64,000 bases of DNA from Deroplatys truncata. Its lineage: Eukaryota; Arthropoda; Insecta; Mantodea; Mantidae. This document shows, in pieces, positions 46,091 to 57,520 of the stretch (its first letter is position 1; every line of letters starts with the position of its first letter). The position numbers were made by a program, and so were the translations under genes. The notes under the pieces are model-generated. The model did no database searches, was not told the origin of the DNA, and was given only the letters and a program-made list of their open reading frames with translations. The DNA lies in contig CM060984.1 of NCBI GenBank assembly GCA_030765065.1, positions 104,761,488 through 104,825,487 of the forward strand. Reading direction: 5' to 3'.

Positions 46091-46356
46091 CACGGATCCA
46101 TAGGTTTAGGTAACGCAAAAGTATACCTTCTCAGGGTTACCAAACTATATTTGTAACTAAAAATTCCTTTACAAAGCTACAAAACTGTCACTCAAAGTGC
46201 ATTGGGTGCATTAAACTATAGGTTTTAAATACCACACGCACTTAAATGATTAAAAATCAATTACTTTTAAGTGTAAAATACTTTGTAATGAACCATATAA
46301 GAGAAGGCATGTGATGCTTCCTTTAAAACTGATAAATTTAGTTCAAAAGGTGAGAA

Positions 46357-47356
46357 GATGGTTTGTTACGTTATTTTTATTTGCCCCACGTATGGAAGCC
46401 AACTTGAAGTAGATAGTATCTTTACGTTATTTGCACCACGCTTTGGGCGTCAATTTGAAGTAGGTTGTATTGAAGGAGTTGTATTATATTTCAAATGTTG
46501 GGGAGCCGAACTTGAAGTAGTTGCAACTGCACGTATGGTACCCGGTAGCCTTCGTCAAAAAAAATTAAAAACATTAACTTTGTAATTTGACTGTTTCTTT
46601 AAATATTTAATATTTATGTTTGCCTCGGCTGCGTCAGTATTTATTTTAGAGACATGGATATCTAGGCAGGGTTGTGGTGTGACTAAGAATGTAGGCTTAC
46701 ACAGATTATAATTTTACTTCACTCCTTTTATTAATGCTTGACACGATTTAAATAACACTTCGCTGATAGACCTGTGAGATTCTTTATGAATTACTTGCAC
46801 CTTTTAACACGTAAACTATTTTTTTTCTCACACGAATACGTATTATACTTCTCGAGGACGTGTCTCGCGTCAGTTAGGAACACTGTTTACAGGCAACTGA
46901 ATTGATTTCAACCGCCTAAACTTGTCAATTTCGGTATTTCAAGTCTCTGATTGGCTACTCCTAATCCAATAGAATACCTTCATTTAACTAAAGCTTTTTC
47001 TGGTTGTTGATTGGCTATTTTTATAAACTGTCACTAAAATTACATTATTGCTTCCAACAATCACAAGTAGTATTGTTAAACTTTCAAATTCATTATTGCC
47101 TCAAGGTTACCTCATTGTTACCTCATTGTTAGCAACTTTTAATCTATTATTCTCGCAGCTCCTAACTTATTAAATTACGTAATACATTCACATAACATCA
47201 TTACACATGGATACAACACTATAAACATATACAATGACTGTAATATACACTCCTTATATATTGTTACATACATATATTGTTTTAAGGCGGGCTGTTATTG
47301 AATTTATATTTATATAATTTGACTGAAATCGTTTAAGTGTTAAAAATACTGCCTCA
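46357..47356 (-). mobile_element. LTR-C copy 5
   Basis: The minus strand opens TGAGGCAGTATTTTTAACAC and has AGCCAATCA and ATTGGATTAGGAGTAGCCAA boxes, a TAATAAAAGGAG poly(A)-type region and GACGCAGCCGAGGCAAAC. The leader has two clear primer-site-like units, 46383-46401 (TGGCTTCCATACGTGGGGC) and 46433-46452. A good representative copy. Confidence 0.8.
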
Positions 47357-47815
47357 AAGGGCTTACTTAAAACTGGTACCTGGACTATCAACGATTAATT
47401 TGTTTTAAGCAAGCTGGCAATGCATTATTTTCCCAGCTGTTTATCCAATGCATTCATCAACGAGGGACAGAAAGGTACTTGAGCGAGCAAACCTAAAACC
47501 TCGGTGAAATGTACTGTTAATTTCAGTGACACGAGTTAATTTAAGATACGAAAGTAGAGGTTACGAAAGACGTGTTACGTTTTGTTTTGTTTGGTAATAA
47601 ACAGGGTGAGCTCCTGTAATGCCCTAAACAGATTAGCATAGTTAATGCTGTATTTAATACGTTATAATACGATTATGTGGCATAACTTATTACGAGTTTA
47701 CACCTCCAACGGAAGACATTTCCTGAAAAACTAGCACTGAACGTAGCTAATTTTAGCACCACATGCCATTATTCGCGTTTTCTGTATTTGGGCGTTAGAG
47801 ATTATAGAAAAAATC
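47357..47815. other. No recognised gene or repeat
   Basis: Unassigned sequence between LTR-C copy 5 and an old HEL-A fragment. Confidence 0.4.
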
Positions 47816-48020
47816 TGTTGTTTTGCATTCACAGAAATTCTCTACTCTTCTACAAACAGTTCTTACAATTAGAAAAGCTCATTCTTCTATCTACTTCTTG
47901 TTAATACTCTTTTACACATTTCGTTGTAGTTATAAGAAGAATACAGTAAGTTGTAGTTATAGTCAAGTACTTTCAAAGCCAGTCGCTATGTGATGGCTTT
48001 GAAATTGTGTTCCTTTTACA
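47816..48020 (+). repeat. Old HEL-A left-end fragment
   Basis: AAATCTGTTGTTTTGCATTC, then AATTCTCTACTCTTCTACAA and TTTCGTTGTAG, as in the fragment at 6640-6810. Confidence 0.5.
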
Positions 48021-48030
48021 GGAGTACAGA

Positions 48031-48060
48031 TAAGGAAGGAAGGAAGGAAGGAAGGAAAGA
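48031..48060. repeat. (AAGG)n microsatellite
   Basis: Six or seven AAGG units immediately before the start of a HEL-A copy. Confidence 0.85.
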
Positions 48061-48061
48061 A

Positions 48062-48884
48062 TCTGATGTGTTGCACTCGGCGACTTTCCCTACTCTTGTA
48101 CAAACTATGTATACAAACAGTTATTTCCCATCTATTTTATGCTAATCTTATTGCTAATTTTCTTGTATGTGCAAGGGGAATATGGTAGGCTTTAAGCAAT
48201 GGTCAAATATTTTAAAAGCTGGTTGCTATGTGGAGCATTGCATTCTCTTTGCATTTAAAGGACATAAAAAACGCATAACGAATTCCCATTTGAGAAAAAG
48301 TATAAGTATTGGAAAATTCAAAGAAATAACCAGAAATATCTCGGATATGGTTCACTGGAAAAAAATGGATATGAAAAATTGTGTGGGTTTTAACGAGATC
48401 TAAATTTTTTGTAGAAAAATTTGTCTATCTCTTAAGATTTACCAGTTATGGAAAAGCCATTCAGAATGAAGAGAACTTTTGGGAACATTCCCAGAAAATT
48501 CAAGGTATACATTTTATTTGTCATGAAAATATCTTAAACTTACGATATTTTATCAAAAACGTTAGAGCCATTTTTGAGAAAGTCAAAAGTTTCGAAAATT
48601 GTACCATGTAAAGGGAAGTCCGGGGTGGGGGGATTTTCTTGAAAAACTCCGTGTAACATCTATGAAAGATCCTGAATCTAAATACCAAGTTTGGTATTTA
48701 TTCGAATTTTCGTTATTGAGTTATGTTGTTCACAGACCCACATCCACACAGACACATGGACCTTTTTTCTAAAAATGCTTTTTTTATTCAGGGGCCTCAA
48801 AACATGTATTTCTGGTGAAATTTAGTATCGAATTTTTGGGTGAAATGCAATACTTTCCCTACTTACTATACGTAGTAGAGAAAG
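48062..48884 (+). mobile_element. HEL-A element, full-length copy
   Basis: TCTGATGTGTTGCACTCGGC at the start; ACTTACTATACGTAGTAGAG at the end. 823 bp, moderately diverged, with a reduced CA tract. Confidence 0.85.
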
Positions 48885-49244
48885 CAAAAAGAATAGTGAT
48901 TTGTAGAATTTTGAGATAAGTCTAAAGTATTTGAAAATTCTTGAATATCTTGGAAATTGTTAGCCATAAAACATTTTTTTAAATAAATGGCTGCTCTGCA
49001 ACTTTCTGGTCAAGGAAATGGTTACCACTACTTTTGAAGATTAAGAAGCACTAAAACTGTATCCATTTTCAGTCAGTAGTGCTAGCGCTAACACGGTCTG
49101 GGCTCTTGGTATTGTTAAACACAATTTTCTTCTTCTCATCAACAGGTTGTTGTTACGTTGTTGCAGAATACCAAATAGTGCGAAGCAACTGGTTAGCGGC
49201 TTTAACAAGTCGTTTATCTTTAACCACTTGTTTCAGAATAGGTG

Positions 49245-50450
49245 TGATAAATTATGTGTTTTAATGACGTCTACATTTTTTGTCTAAACTGTAGACAAAA
49301 TCTGTCTAATAGTACGATTTTGTCTATCTCTTACAGTTTACCAATTATGCAAATGTCATTCAGAATAAAGAGGACTTCACAGGCTATACCCAGAAAATTT
49401 AACATAAACAGACAGGGTCATCAGATTAAGCGGCAACGTTACTAGCGGCACCTGGATCGCGGAAGCGCGCCACTCGCCTGCCGACACTTCATCCCCGCGC
49501 GAACCGTCATATTCATCGAAACAAATAGGATGAACGGACAAGGCCAACTAGTACCATTATTATTTCGCAAATTTCAATATTAAATTTCTATTACATTGCT
49601 AACTTTTCAAATATGATGTTGGAAATGTTCTTCTTGTGCTCAAAAACAGGCACTGATTCACATAATGCATCTCCTCTTGGGAAATGTTGCTTATTTTTTC
49701 CGGTATATTACTTTGCAGTTCTTGTAATGTTTGTTAGAACATTATACATTATAATATAACGTATTATTGTTATTACATACTATCATAACATTTTATTTTG
49801 CAGGTTTTGTAACAATTTTGTCTTTTAAATTGCCCCACAAGTAAAAAATCGCAGGGCGTGATGTCTAGGGATCTAGCGAACCAGAAACCATACACTAATC
49901 ACTCCGTCAGCAAAGAAGTCCGAGCTGTATGACCTGTAGCCTCGTCTTGTTGAAATACACCGCGCATTTGCTCATCTGTCAATTGAGGGGTAAACTGTCC
50001 CAAAATTAAAATTTGGTACCGTGTAGCATTAATTGTTTCATGAAAGAAAATAGGACCAATTATTCTAGTCTTACTCACAGCACACCAAATACCGACCTTA
50101 GGATCATGTAGTGGACTTTGATGTATGAGTATGAGCGAACCGGCGCAATGAGTCATTTTTGAAGAACTAAATCATTGCGAAAACTTTTCCATGTAAAGTG
50201 TAGTTTTGGGTGGGGGGTTTTCTTCAATATCTTCATATCGCACCTTTGGAAGGTCCTGAACTTAAATACCAGCTTTGCTATTTAACCGACCTTTTTGCTT
50301 TTGAGTCATTCTGTTCACAGACAAACACACAAAGTCGCGTGCGATCCTTTTACTAAGCATGATTTTTTATTATTCAGGGATTCTCAAACGTGAATTTCCC
50401 GTTGAAACTCGTCATCGAATTTTTGGTGGATAATACTCCTTCTGCTTACT
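49245..50450 (+). repeat. HEL-A fragments around a foreign insert
   Basis: The core (TTTGTCTATCTCTTACAGTT and on) runs to about 49410, and the right part resumes at about 50175 (TTCCATGTAAAGTGTAGTTT). The ~760 bp between hold a transposase remnant. Ends are eroded. Confidence 0.6.
49797..50156 (-). pseudogene. Mariner-type transposase remnant
   Basis: The minus strand encodes VGIWCAVSKTRIIGPIFFHE, YQILILGQFTPQLTDEQM and VFQQDEATGHTA, which carries the second catalytic Asp of DDE/D transposases. After a stop and a one-base shift in a T run near 49835, CDFYLWGNLKDK follows with the third acidic position. N-terminal DNA-binding and first-Asp regions are absent. Confidence 0.72.
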
Positions 50451-50821
50451 TCCTCCTTCTAATTTTATTTTGCATCTTTTAGCCGAAATAGATTTAAAAT
50501 TTAGGTTTAATGTGAAACGTTTATTGCAATTGGTATTTTATACTGGACGAAAATTTAGCTTTTAGTCTCACCAGAATTCATAGCACTGCATTGCAAAGAT
50601 TCTATGCTGTCTTTGCTCTCTACCTTTCTCAGTATCCCTATCTCTCCCCCCTCTCTCTTCACCTACACCTACCAGTCACTCCTCCGTCATCATCTTCCTT
50701 ATCTCTCCCTCTGTACAATGCAATCTTGGGTTCAAGAACCGGCCCATATAGGAAAGGGGGCGATTTTGGGTAGTGGAGAAATGTGAATCTTTTGGATTAC
50801 TAGGCGTTACTCATCTATTAC
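50451..50821. other. No recognised gene; CT-rich tract
   Basis: 50630-50715 is strongly pyrimidine-rich (TCTCTCCCCCC and similar). No other feature seen. Confidence 0.4.
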
Positions 50822-51659
50822 ACCTCATTGCATAATTTGTCGCGGTATCGTTCGTGTTATCTTATTTGCTGAGCGCCTGTTATTGTTTTAACATTTCTGA
50901 ATTTTGGGTTCTTTGTCATCCGGCTAGCTATTATTACTCAGTCGAGCAAATCTCTTGAACAGGGTGTGTAAACGGAAAGGAGTTGTTATTAAAAGATAAC
51001 ACTGATAAAAGAATTTTTTTTACACTTTTATTGCCGTCACACTTCATTAATTTCACATATTTACTCTTGATACACGCCCGACTGAAACTGCTATATTTTC
51101 GAATGTAACTATAATCACTTATTTGCCGCACATTATTAATTCGAGTATTTCACATTTGGTAACTAACTTTACGACGCGAGAAATTCTGTAGAATTGCATA
51201 GCGTGTACTTCGTGAATGATTCTGTTAAACTGCGCGACGTGTAACCCGTGAATGATTCTGTTAAACTGCGCGTTACCTGTCTTTGGCTTCATAATTTATA
51301 TATGCCTAAACATTATAACAGAGCTGCTATTGGTTAATAAAGCGCGCCAACATTAGCGTCTATTTTTATATGTAATCAAAATTACGAACACATAAGCTCT
51401 AGGGAAGATATTCCCTCCATTTCTAAAGAAAGGCACGCTACTCTGACGTCATTTGTTTGCCTCTTCTAATTGATAAACAACTCACCCCCTTGTTTCATTG
51501 TTACCCGCTCCTATTGTCAGTTTCAGTGAGGCCATGTAAACTTATTTCCTAACAATGCTTATAATTAACAAACATCTCAAACCATTGTCGTACAATAATG
51601 TTAATTTACACTACAATCACTCTGGCATTTACAGTGTTGTGATATAAAACACTGCCTCA
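50822..51659 (-). mobile_element. LTR-B copy 3
   Basis: The minus strand opens TGAGGCAGTGTTTTATATCA, with GGCATATATAAATTATGAAG (TATA-like), two tandem ACAGAATCATTCACG-type repeats, CAATAAAAGTG and AGCTAGCCGGATGACAAAGA. It ends AACAATAACA before GGCGCTCAGC. The leader is short. The HEL-A insertion of copy 2 is absent here, which gives the empty site. Confidence 0.75.
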
Positions 51660-51796
51660 AATTCTTGCCACTGGATTGAAAACCTGCTTATATCATGACA
51701 AAATATAGGTTGAGGATAACTTGTCTACGTTTTCGTTAGGCGAGAACGTTAAGTTGATAACAATTATGATCGTATTAGCAAGGATGACAATAATGG

Positions 51797-51930
51797 TCCA
51801 GACTACCTCATAGCTCAATCGATAGAACACCTGCCTGCTGTGTGAAGGGTCCCGGGTTAGATCCCCAAATGGAGAGGTGGGTGTTTTTCTCCAGCCAAGA
51901 TTATTCCCTAACCTCCCCAGAGTCTGCAAG
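51797..51930 (+). mobile_element. SINE-4, tRNA-derived
   Basis: CTCATAGCTCAATCGATAGA (box A) and GGTCCCGGGTTAGATCCCC (box B) spaced as in a tRNA gene, followed by GGTGGGTGTTTTTCTCCAGC. The acceptor stem does not pair well, so a SINE head rather than a tRNA gene is likely. A short GT tract follows at 51939. Confidence 0.6.
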
Positions 51931-52185
51931 TACGAACATGTGTGTGTGTGTGTGTGAGATCTAATGAATGAAACCCAAAGTTTACCAGAAATCCAACGAC
52001 AATAGAATACAAATTAACACATTGCGTACAGGTAATAATATGTTCCAAAGGAAAGGCAACCAATAACACCGTTGCAGTTAAGCTGGGGTTAAAAAAATCC
52101 ACTTATTCAACGACGCTTTTTGACCACTATGGGATATCAGTGTTGCCATTAAATAGGAGTAACAATAGTAATTTAATCTTTTATT

Positions 52186-52458
52186 ATTAAATTAAATTGA
52201 ATTTATTTATGGACGCTCTTTAACTACTATGGTTCTTAGCGTCCCATTCTATATTGGCGTGAAAGACCGGTAATTTTGCTCAAAGGACTCTATCAGGCTT
52301 GAGGTTCTTTTACGTGCCACCGACTTTACTTCCCCTCCGAAGGAAGCCATACTAAGGGTCTTTACACCCGAAAAAGTCCATCGCCCTCCGCCGGGTTTGA
52401 ACCCGTGACCTCGGGAACTAGAAGCTAACATGGTAACCACTACACAACGGAGGACGAC
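52186..52458 (-). mobile_element. SINE-1, tRNA-derived
   Basis: The minus strand starts GTCGTCCTCCGTTGTGTAGT, with box B CGGGTTCAAACCC. About 20 bp is missing from the middle (before ACGTAAAAGAACCTCAAGCC) compared with the other copies. Confidence 0.83.
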
Positions 52459-53099
52459 ATAATTCATTGTTGTTATAGTCATTAATATTTCACTACTATC
52501 ATGGTAGTTTAAAATTGGCAAATATATTGATATAATAGCCCTTTTCTTGATCAGTTCGGATTCGGTTTTTAGATATGCCACACACCAGTTGCAGCGTTAT
52601 ATCGCTATTCTCTGGCGCCCATAATTTTAGATCATTTCAATTTCTACTTCAGAAGAAACGCTCGACATAAATATTGTGGTCCTTGTGCATTTTAACGTTG
52701 CAAGTAACTTCCCTTTATAAGATCAATCTGATCCTGAGATAGCTCACCAATTACAGCAGAATTCATTAAGAGAAGCTATTTTTAAGTTGCCTTTGTTTCA
52801 TTCTTCATTGTTTAATATTTGTTTCTTAGAATTTGTTTCAGCCATTCAAAGAGAAAGGACTGGGCGCTGTCTAGTAGGATAGATGTAGAAACCTCACTGC
52901 TGAGGTCTAGGAGAAATTATTTTGTATCAAATGAAAATGGCATGATATTTTGAATACCCGCAATACATTTTTCTGGAGTGTTAAGACAAATTAAAACAAC
53001 TAAAAGATTCAATAATACGTGAACTTATATCCGATTCTTTGCTGTTTCCCGTTGTTACCAGAAAAGACAGTGAATTATCCAAATTATGACTAACTTAAC
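52459..53099. other. No recognised gene or repeat
   Basis: AT-rich, unassigned. Confidence 0.4.
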
Positions 53100-53240
53100 T
53101 ATGCAGGATGTATCAATTAACAGCGCAAACTGAAACGGTTGAAAGTATACGATAATAGAAGCAAAGAAAGTCCAGCAAACAAGCTGTGTGAGAGATTTAT
53201 TATCGGGAATGTGTGCTTACGAACTGCCACTGACGTGAAT
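53100..53240 (+). repeat. Repeat shared with 57360-57520
   Basis: ATCAATTAACAGCGCAAACT and ACTGCCACTGACGTGAATTG recur, diverged and inverted, at 57360-57520. It directly precedes a transposase remnant and may be part of the same DNA transposon. Confidence 0.5.
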
Positions 53241-53261
53241 TGTTTGACCGTCACGATGATA

Positions 53262-53490
53262 TGTTCTCAATCCTTTGGATTTTTCCTGTATTGGGTCACC
53301 TCAAAAGTGAGTGTGCAGCACTCCCGTTGATACCATTGAAGTACTAGCGCAGAGAATTGTGCGTGCTTGTCAAGAATTCCCAGATGATCCGGGTGTTTGA
53401 GAGAATTCAAAACTCGCTGCAGAGACGAGCGCAGCATTGTATCCAGATGCAAGGACAACACTTTGCAACACCTTCTTTAACAGGGAAGCG
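53262..53490 (+). pseudogene. Mariner-type transposase C-terminal remnant
   Basis: Across two frames the plus strand encodes TIEVLAQRIVRACQEFPDDP, then FERIQNSLQRRAQHCIQMQG, the C-terminal helical region of insect mariner-like transposases. It is preceded by a decayed FFL-W-HLKS block near 53278. At least one frameshift and a stop; no catalytic residues remain. Confidence 0.6.
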
Positions 53491-53648
53491 TGTTGTTGAT
53501 CTAAGTGCAGGGTTTTGATGCATCAATTTTTCTCTTGCTAGCCAATATAAATTGTGTATCTTCCCATCTCGTACAGCTTTCCTCAATTCCGGGCATTCTA
53601 GCAGATGTTCTCCATTTAAAATCTTGTCAGCATTGCAAATCTTACATG

Positions 53649-54695
53649 CCGAGGCAGTATTTTTAACATTTAAATGATTTCAGTCTAATTATATAATACG
53701 TAAATTCAATAATATTCCACCTTAAAGCAATATGTGTATGTAACAATACATAAAAAGTGTATATTACAGTCATTGTGTATGTTATATTATTATATACATG
53801 TAATAAGTTATGCGAATGTATTACGTAATTTAATAATGTAGGGGCTGTGAGAATAATAGGTTAAAAGTTGCTAACAATGAGGTAACCTTGAGGCAATAAT
53901 GAATTAAAAAGTGTAATAATGCTACTAGTCATTATTGGAGAAGCAATAATGTAAATTTTGAGACAGTTTAAAAATAGCTAATCAGAAACTGAAATATAGC
54001 AAAATTTACGAACTTAGAGTTCAGTTGCTTGTAGACAGCGCTCATAATTGGACGCGTTGGTTGTAGACAGTGTTCCTGACGCGAGATACGTCCTCGAAAA
54101 ATTTAATACGTATTTTGTGGGAGACAAAAATAGTTTGTGTTAAAAAGTGCAAGTAATTAATAAAAAAATCTCACAGCTCTCGCTATATCAGTGAAGTGTT
54201 ATTTAAATCGTGTCAAACATGAATAAAAGGAGTGATGTAAAATTATAATCTGTGTAAGCCTACATTCTTCAGTCGCACCACAACCCTGCAAAGAGAAACA
54301 TGTCTCTTACAATAATACTGACGCAACCGAGGCAAACAAATATATAATATTTAAAGAAACAGTAAAATTACAAAGTTAATATTTTTAAACAATTTTGGGC
54401 AAAAGCCACCGAAAAGTACATTTGGGGCGAAGGCTACCGGAAACTTTTTACCATACGTGCGGTTGCAACTACTTCAAGTTCGGCTACCCAACAGTCGTCG
54501 AAATATAATAAAACTCCTTCAATACAATCTACTTCAAATTGCCGCCCAAAAACGTGGGGCAAATAACGTAAAGATACCCCTACTTCAAATTGGCTCCCAA
54601 ATCGTGGGAAAAATAACAATACAACAATACAACTTCTTCAAATTGACTCCCAAAGCGTGAGGCAAATAATAAATACAACAAACTAGCTGCTTCAA
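53649..54695 (+). mobile_element. LTR-C copy 6
   Basis: It starts near GAGGCAGTATTTTTAACATT, has the CCAAT-type and TAATAAAA regions in family order, and CTGACGCAACCGAGGCAAAC at 54319. The leader contains the clearest series of primer-site-like units (54539-54663). No attached coding region. One decayed duplicate of the AAGGCTACCGGAAA block precedes the leader. Confidence 0.78.
54539..54663 (+). repeat. Tandem primer-binding-site-like units
   Basis: Three units start at 54539 (TTGCCGCCCAAAAACGTGGG, then GC), 54590 (TTGGCTCCCAAATCGTGGGA) and 54643 (TTGACTCCCAAAGCGTGAGG), spaced 51-53 bp. Each is preceded by CTNCTTCAAA and followed by AAATAA. Each resembles the tRNA-Lys primer site TGGCGCCCAACGTGGGGC. 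Confidence 0.65.
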
Positions 54696-55194
54696 TTCTT
54701 TGTCATTCATAAAGTCGAACCTATGTAGAGTTCCGCCGGACAATCATGGTCTAGTGGCTAATCTGAAGTGAGCAACGGTTTCTTTCCTTGGGACATTTTT
54801 TATTTTTTGTACTATTTCTTTTATGTTGGAGTAATTTTTGTGAGTAATTTCGTTTTGATTATATTGGTATTTTTGTTCTATATTAATTTTGACATGTTTT
54901 AGTTTCATATCTAGTCCACAAGACTTTATATGTTTTGAGTCTAGCACTGCACCCTTTTAGACCAGAAAGTCTGCAGTATTGTTATAATCGGCGCAACAGT
55001 TCTAGACATGTGACAATCTTAATGAGAGCTTTGAAGCGAGTTGCTTACCGGATCAGGAGGTGACCGGTCGTCTGCCTGCTGCAGGAGTGCGTGGGAACAG
55101 TTATTGTCAAATGTCCGCACACCGGTTATGCGCTGCGCTGATAAACTTAATTATATACAGTATATTAAAATCCACGCTGTAAAAAGCGCTTAAT
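54696..55194. other. No recognised gene or repeat
   Basis: Unassigned. The short frame at 54744-54947 has no motif. Confidence 0.4.
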
Positions 55195-56791
55195 ATAAAA
55201 AAACAATGTCAATCATTGCCTCCAATTCTTCCACACCTAATAACCCTTCCTCTTCTGCGGAATCACTCACATTATTGCCGTCATCGCTGCTGTCACTACT
55301 TTCTGCACCATTATCTTGGATGAGAATTCTTTCTATTTGATTTTCTGCAATTCCGTATTTTTCGAAATAATGATTCTTAATTTATTCAACATGTCGACAT
55401 ACATTTTCCCATTCTGGCCTTCCAATTTCAGCAAATTGCTGGCGTTATAACTGCTCCACATATTTTAATTTAAAAGTGATATTTCTGCATGCCACCGATT
55501 TTTTGATATCAGCCCAGATTAATTCGATTGGGTTTAGATCTGGGCGATGCGATGGCAGTCTTAAGTACATTATGGCGATGTTGTATTACTATCTAGTCAC
55601 GTATGTATGACGTCCGAAGCTGTTTGTTGGCTTTAATTAAGTTATATAGCTTTGTTTTACTCATGCTTTCATCTAAAGCTATATTATGTCTAAGTAATCA
55701 AGCTCTCATTTCTTCTTTCAAGGAATTTGAGGTAGGTTGTTTGTCAATTGAGTGTTGACGCATTGTGAAGCATTGTCGATGACCAGAACAGACCCAGCAG
55801 ACAAATTAGGTATCAACATGGCGTTGATTCACTTCATGTACTTTTCTGTATTCATTTCTTGATGAAAATCTCGTTGTTTTTGCAACTTGCAAAAGAAGGG
55901 CATTTGGAACGAAGCCGATCTTTCTAAAAGCATGAACGATAAAAAGTATTTGCCCTTTAGCAACAGGAACCTGCAACCTAATTCGCTATCGTCACTCCAA
56001 CTTTTAGATGTAGGACTGCTGTGTATGTATGACTCATCTTCATACACTATAGTATTTTTCTGAAATTTGTAGCACCACCTTTAAAATTGATGCTGATATA
56101 AGTACATATAAAATTATACTCATTTGGAAAGGTAGAATCAGACTGAAAAATTCAATGCCATAGCCGGGATTTGAACCACGGATCTTTTAGGTTTTCCGTG
56201 CCGTTGCTCTAACCGACTAAGCTATCATGGCAACATTTACTTTTTATTTTTCTTTTTTTCTTTTATTTCTTTTATTTGTTTTGCTTTTCTGTTAGAGCTC
56301 TTCTATTTATTTCGGTTTCTTCCACTTGAACCCTAAATCTTTAATAATTTTTCTGAGATTGGTAGCACCACCTTGAAAGTTTCTGCTGTCTTTCAGCTTG
56401 ATGAGCAATCTGCTTATTGTTAGCACAGTTTTTTCTTCCACATAGGAATTGTGAATCGTGCGCCGAATGACGCATTCGAAATCGTCTATTTCTGTAATAC
56501 GTTTAGGGACCTTATGTTTCTTCCCAGGTGTGTCAAATGGTACTCTTTCATCCATATGTTTTTTTTTTCTTCTTATCTTTGAGAACTCTGGAATCGGCAA
56601 TGAGCCGAAACACCAGTTGCTTTGACTACTCTTTCTTTCACTCTCTTAAGGCTTTTGTGGAACTCGGATGAACATATATTTTCTTCCTTCATCTCTGCTT
56701 CTTGCATTATGAAGTCGAGGACATTTGCAATTATTTCCCTACTTTGACTATGTAACACCTTACCACTTAACTTTGAAAACATAGGAGCCAT
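55195..56791 (-). pseudogene. Tc1/mariner-superfamily transposase pseudogene
   Basis: From the minus-strand Met at 56791: an N-terminal block with SREIIANVLDFI and VVKATGVSAHC (helix-turn-helix type), then TPGKKHK, ITEIDDFECVIRRTIHNSYV and IIKDLGFKWKKPK. After a SINE insertion and a duplicated ~40-bp segment (56057-56096 versus 56350-56390), YEDESYIHSS carries the first catalytic Asp. VLVIDNAS (near 55775) carries the second and DLNPIELIWADIK (near 55530) the third acidic residue, a Glu. An acidic Ser/Asp/Glu tail follows near 55320-55220. The triad survives but frames shift several times, so no protein is made. Recognised from motifs shared by insect IS630/Tc1-type transposases. Confidence 0.78.
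56100..56240 (-). mobile_element. SINE-3, tRNA-derived, within the transposase pseudogene
   Basis: The minus strand has GCCATGATAGCTTAGTCGGT (box A) and GATCCGTGGTTCAAATCCCG (box B), then GCTATGGCATTGAATTTTTC, as at 28245-28400. The head is tRNA-like, with GCCAT...ATGGC able to pair, but the anticodon arm is irregular. Confidence 0.7.
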
Positions 56792-57359
56792 GGTTATAAA
56801 TATAACAAATATAAAGTAAGTACTATTTAGATACTGCTCTCTTTAAAATTACAACCAGATGCAGACACTTTCTATGCAGACTGTATGTGTTACACACTGT
56901 GAGTAAGCAAAGATATTATATCGCTTTCGTTGATTAAGCTAAACATAAACCATTCCTAGGCTCGGCAGCTGGGGTAGCAATCAAGGTCACGAATCCAGAA
57001 GTTTTGCGCGAGTAATACCATTCACTACCACATGTGCTTGTACTCGCTGTAAAATTATGCATTGAAATTTTGTTTGGAGTAATCTATAATAAGATCTCAC
57101 ACCCTTAATATTATAAGATTCAACTGGCTGACTTCTGCACGTGTTGTAGCCTACTTAGCGTTACCCAGGGGACACCACGAGGAGGCAGGCTACTTTATCC
57201 CCCGAAAGAGGGAGAGTCTACAGTAGTAATAGCATGTAACACACTAAGGTAGATATTTTATTCCTTGTTAAGTTAAGTTATGAGTGAATTTTGCGACAAC
57301 TTAGAATGGCAATTATTAAATGAAACGTCTACTGTTCAAATTCTTTTATACTAATTAAG
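56792..57359. other. No recognised gene or repeat
   Basis: Unassigned upstream flank of the transposase pseudogene. Confidence 0.4.
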
Positions 57360-57520
57360 ACGACGTTGATTAATGAAGTCAGTGGCGGCTTGTAATCACA
57401 CATTTGCAATTATTTCGCACATGGCTAGTTTGCAGACCCGTATTTACTGGTGCGTTTTTGCTCCTATTATTGCATACTTTGAACTGTTTCAGTTTGCGCT
57501 ATTAATTATGATGCAGCCTG
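57360..57520 (-). repeat. Repeat shared with 53100-53240
   Basis: Inverted relative to that copy: the minus strand reads ATTAATAGCGCAAACTGAAA, then AAGCCGCCACTGACTTCATT. Diverged. Confidence 0.5.

Noticed and set aside
52249..52581. 110-codon minus-strand ORF
   Set aside because: Runs through SINE-1; similar frames appear in the other SINE-1 copies (37734, 25894, 63345) purely because of the repeat.
56100..56240. Functional tRNA gene
   Set aside because: A and B boxes and part of the acceptor stem are present, but the anticodon arm is irregular, and the same downstream body follows in other copies. It is a SINE head. The same reasoning applies to 51797, 28245 and 63371.
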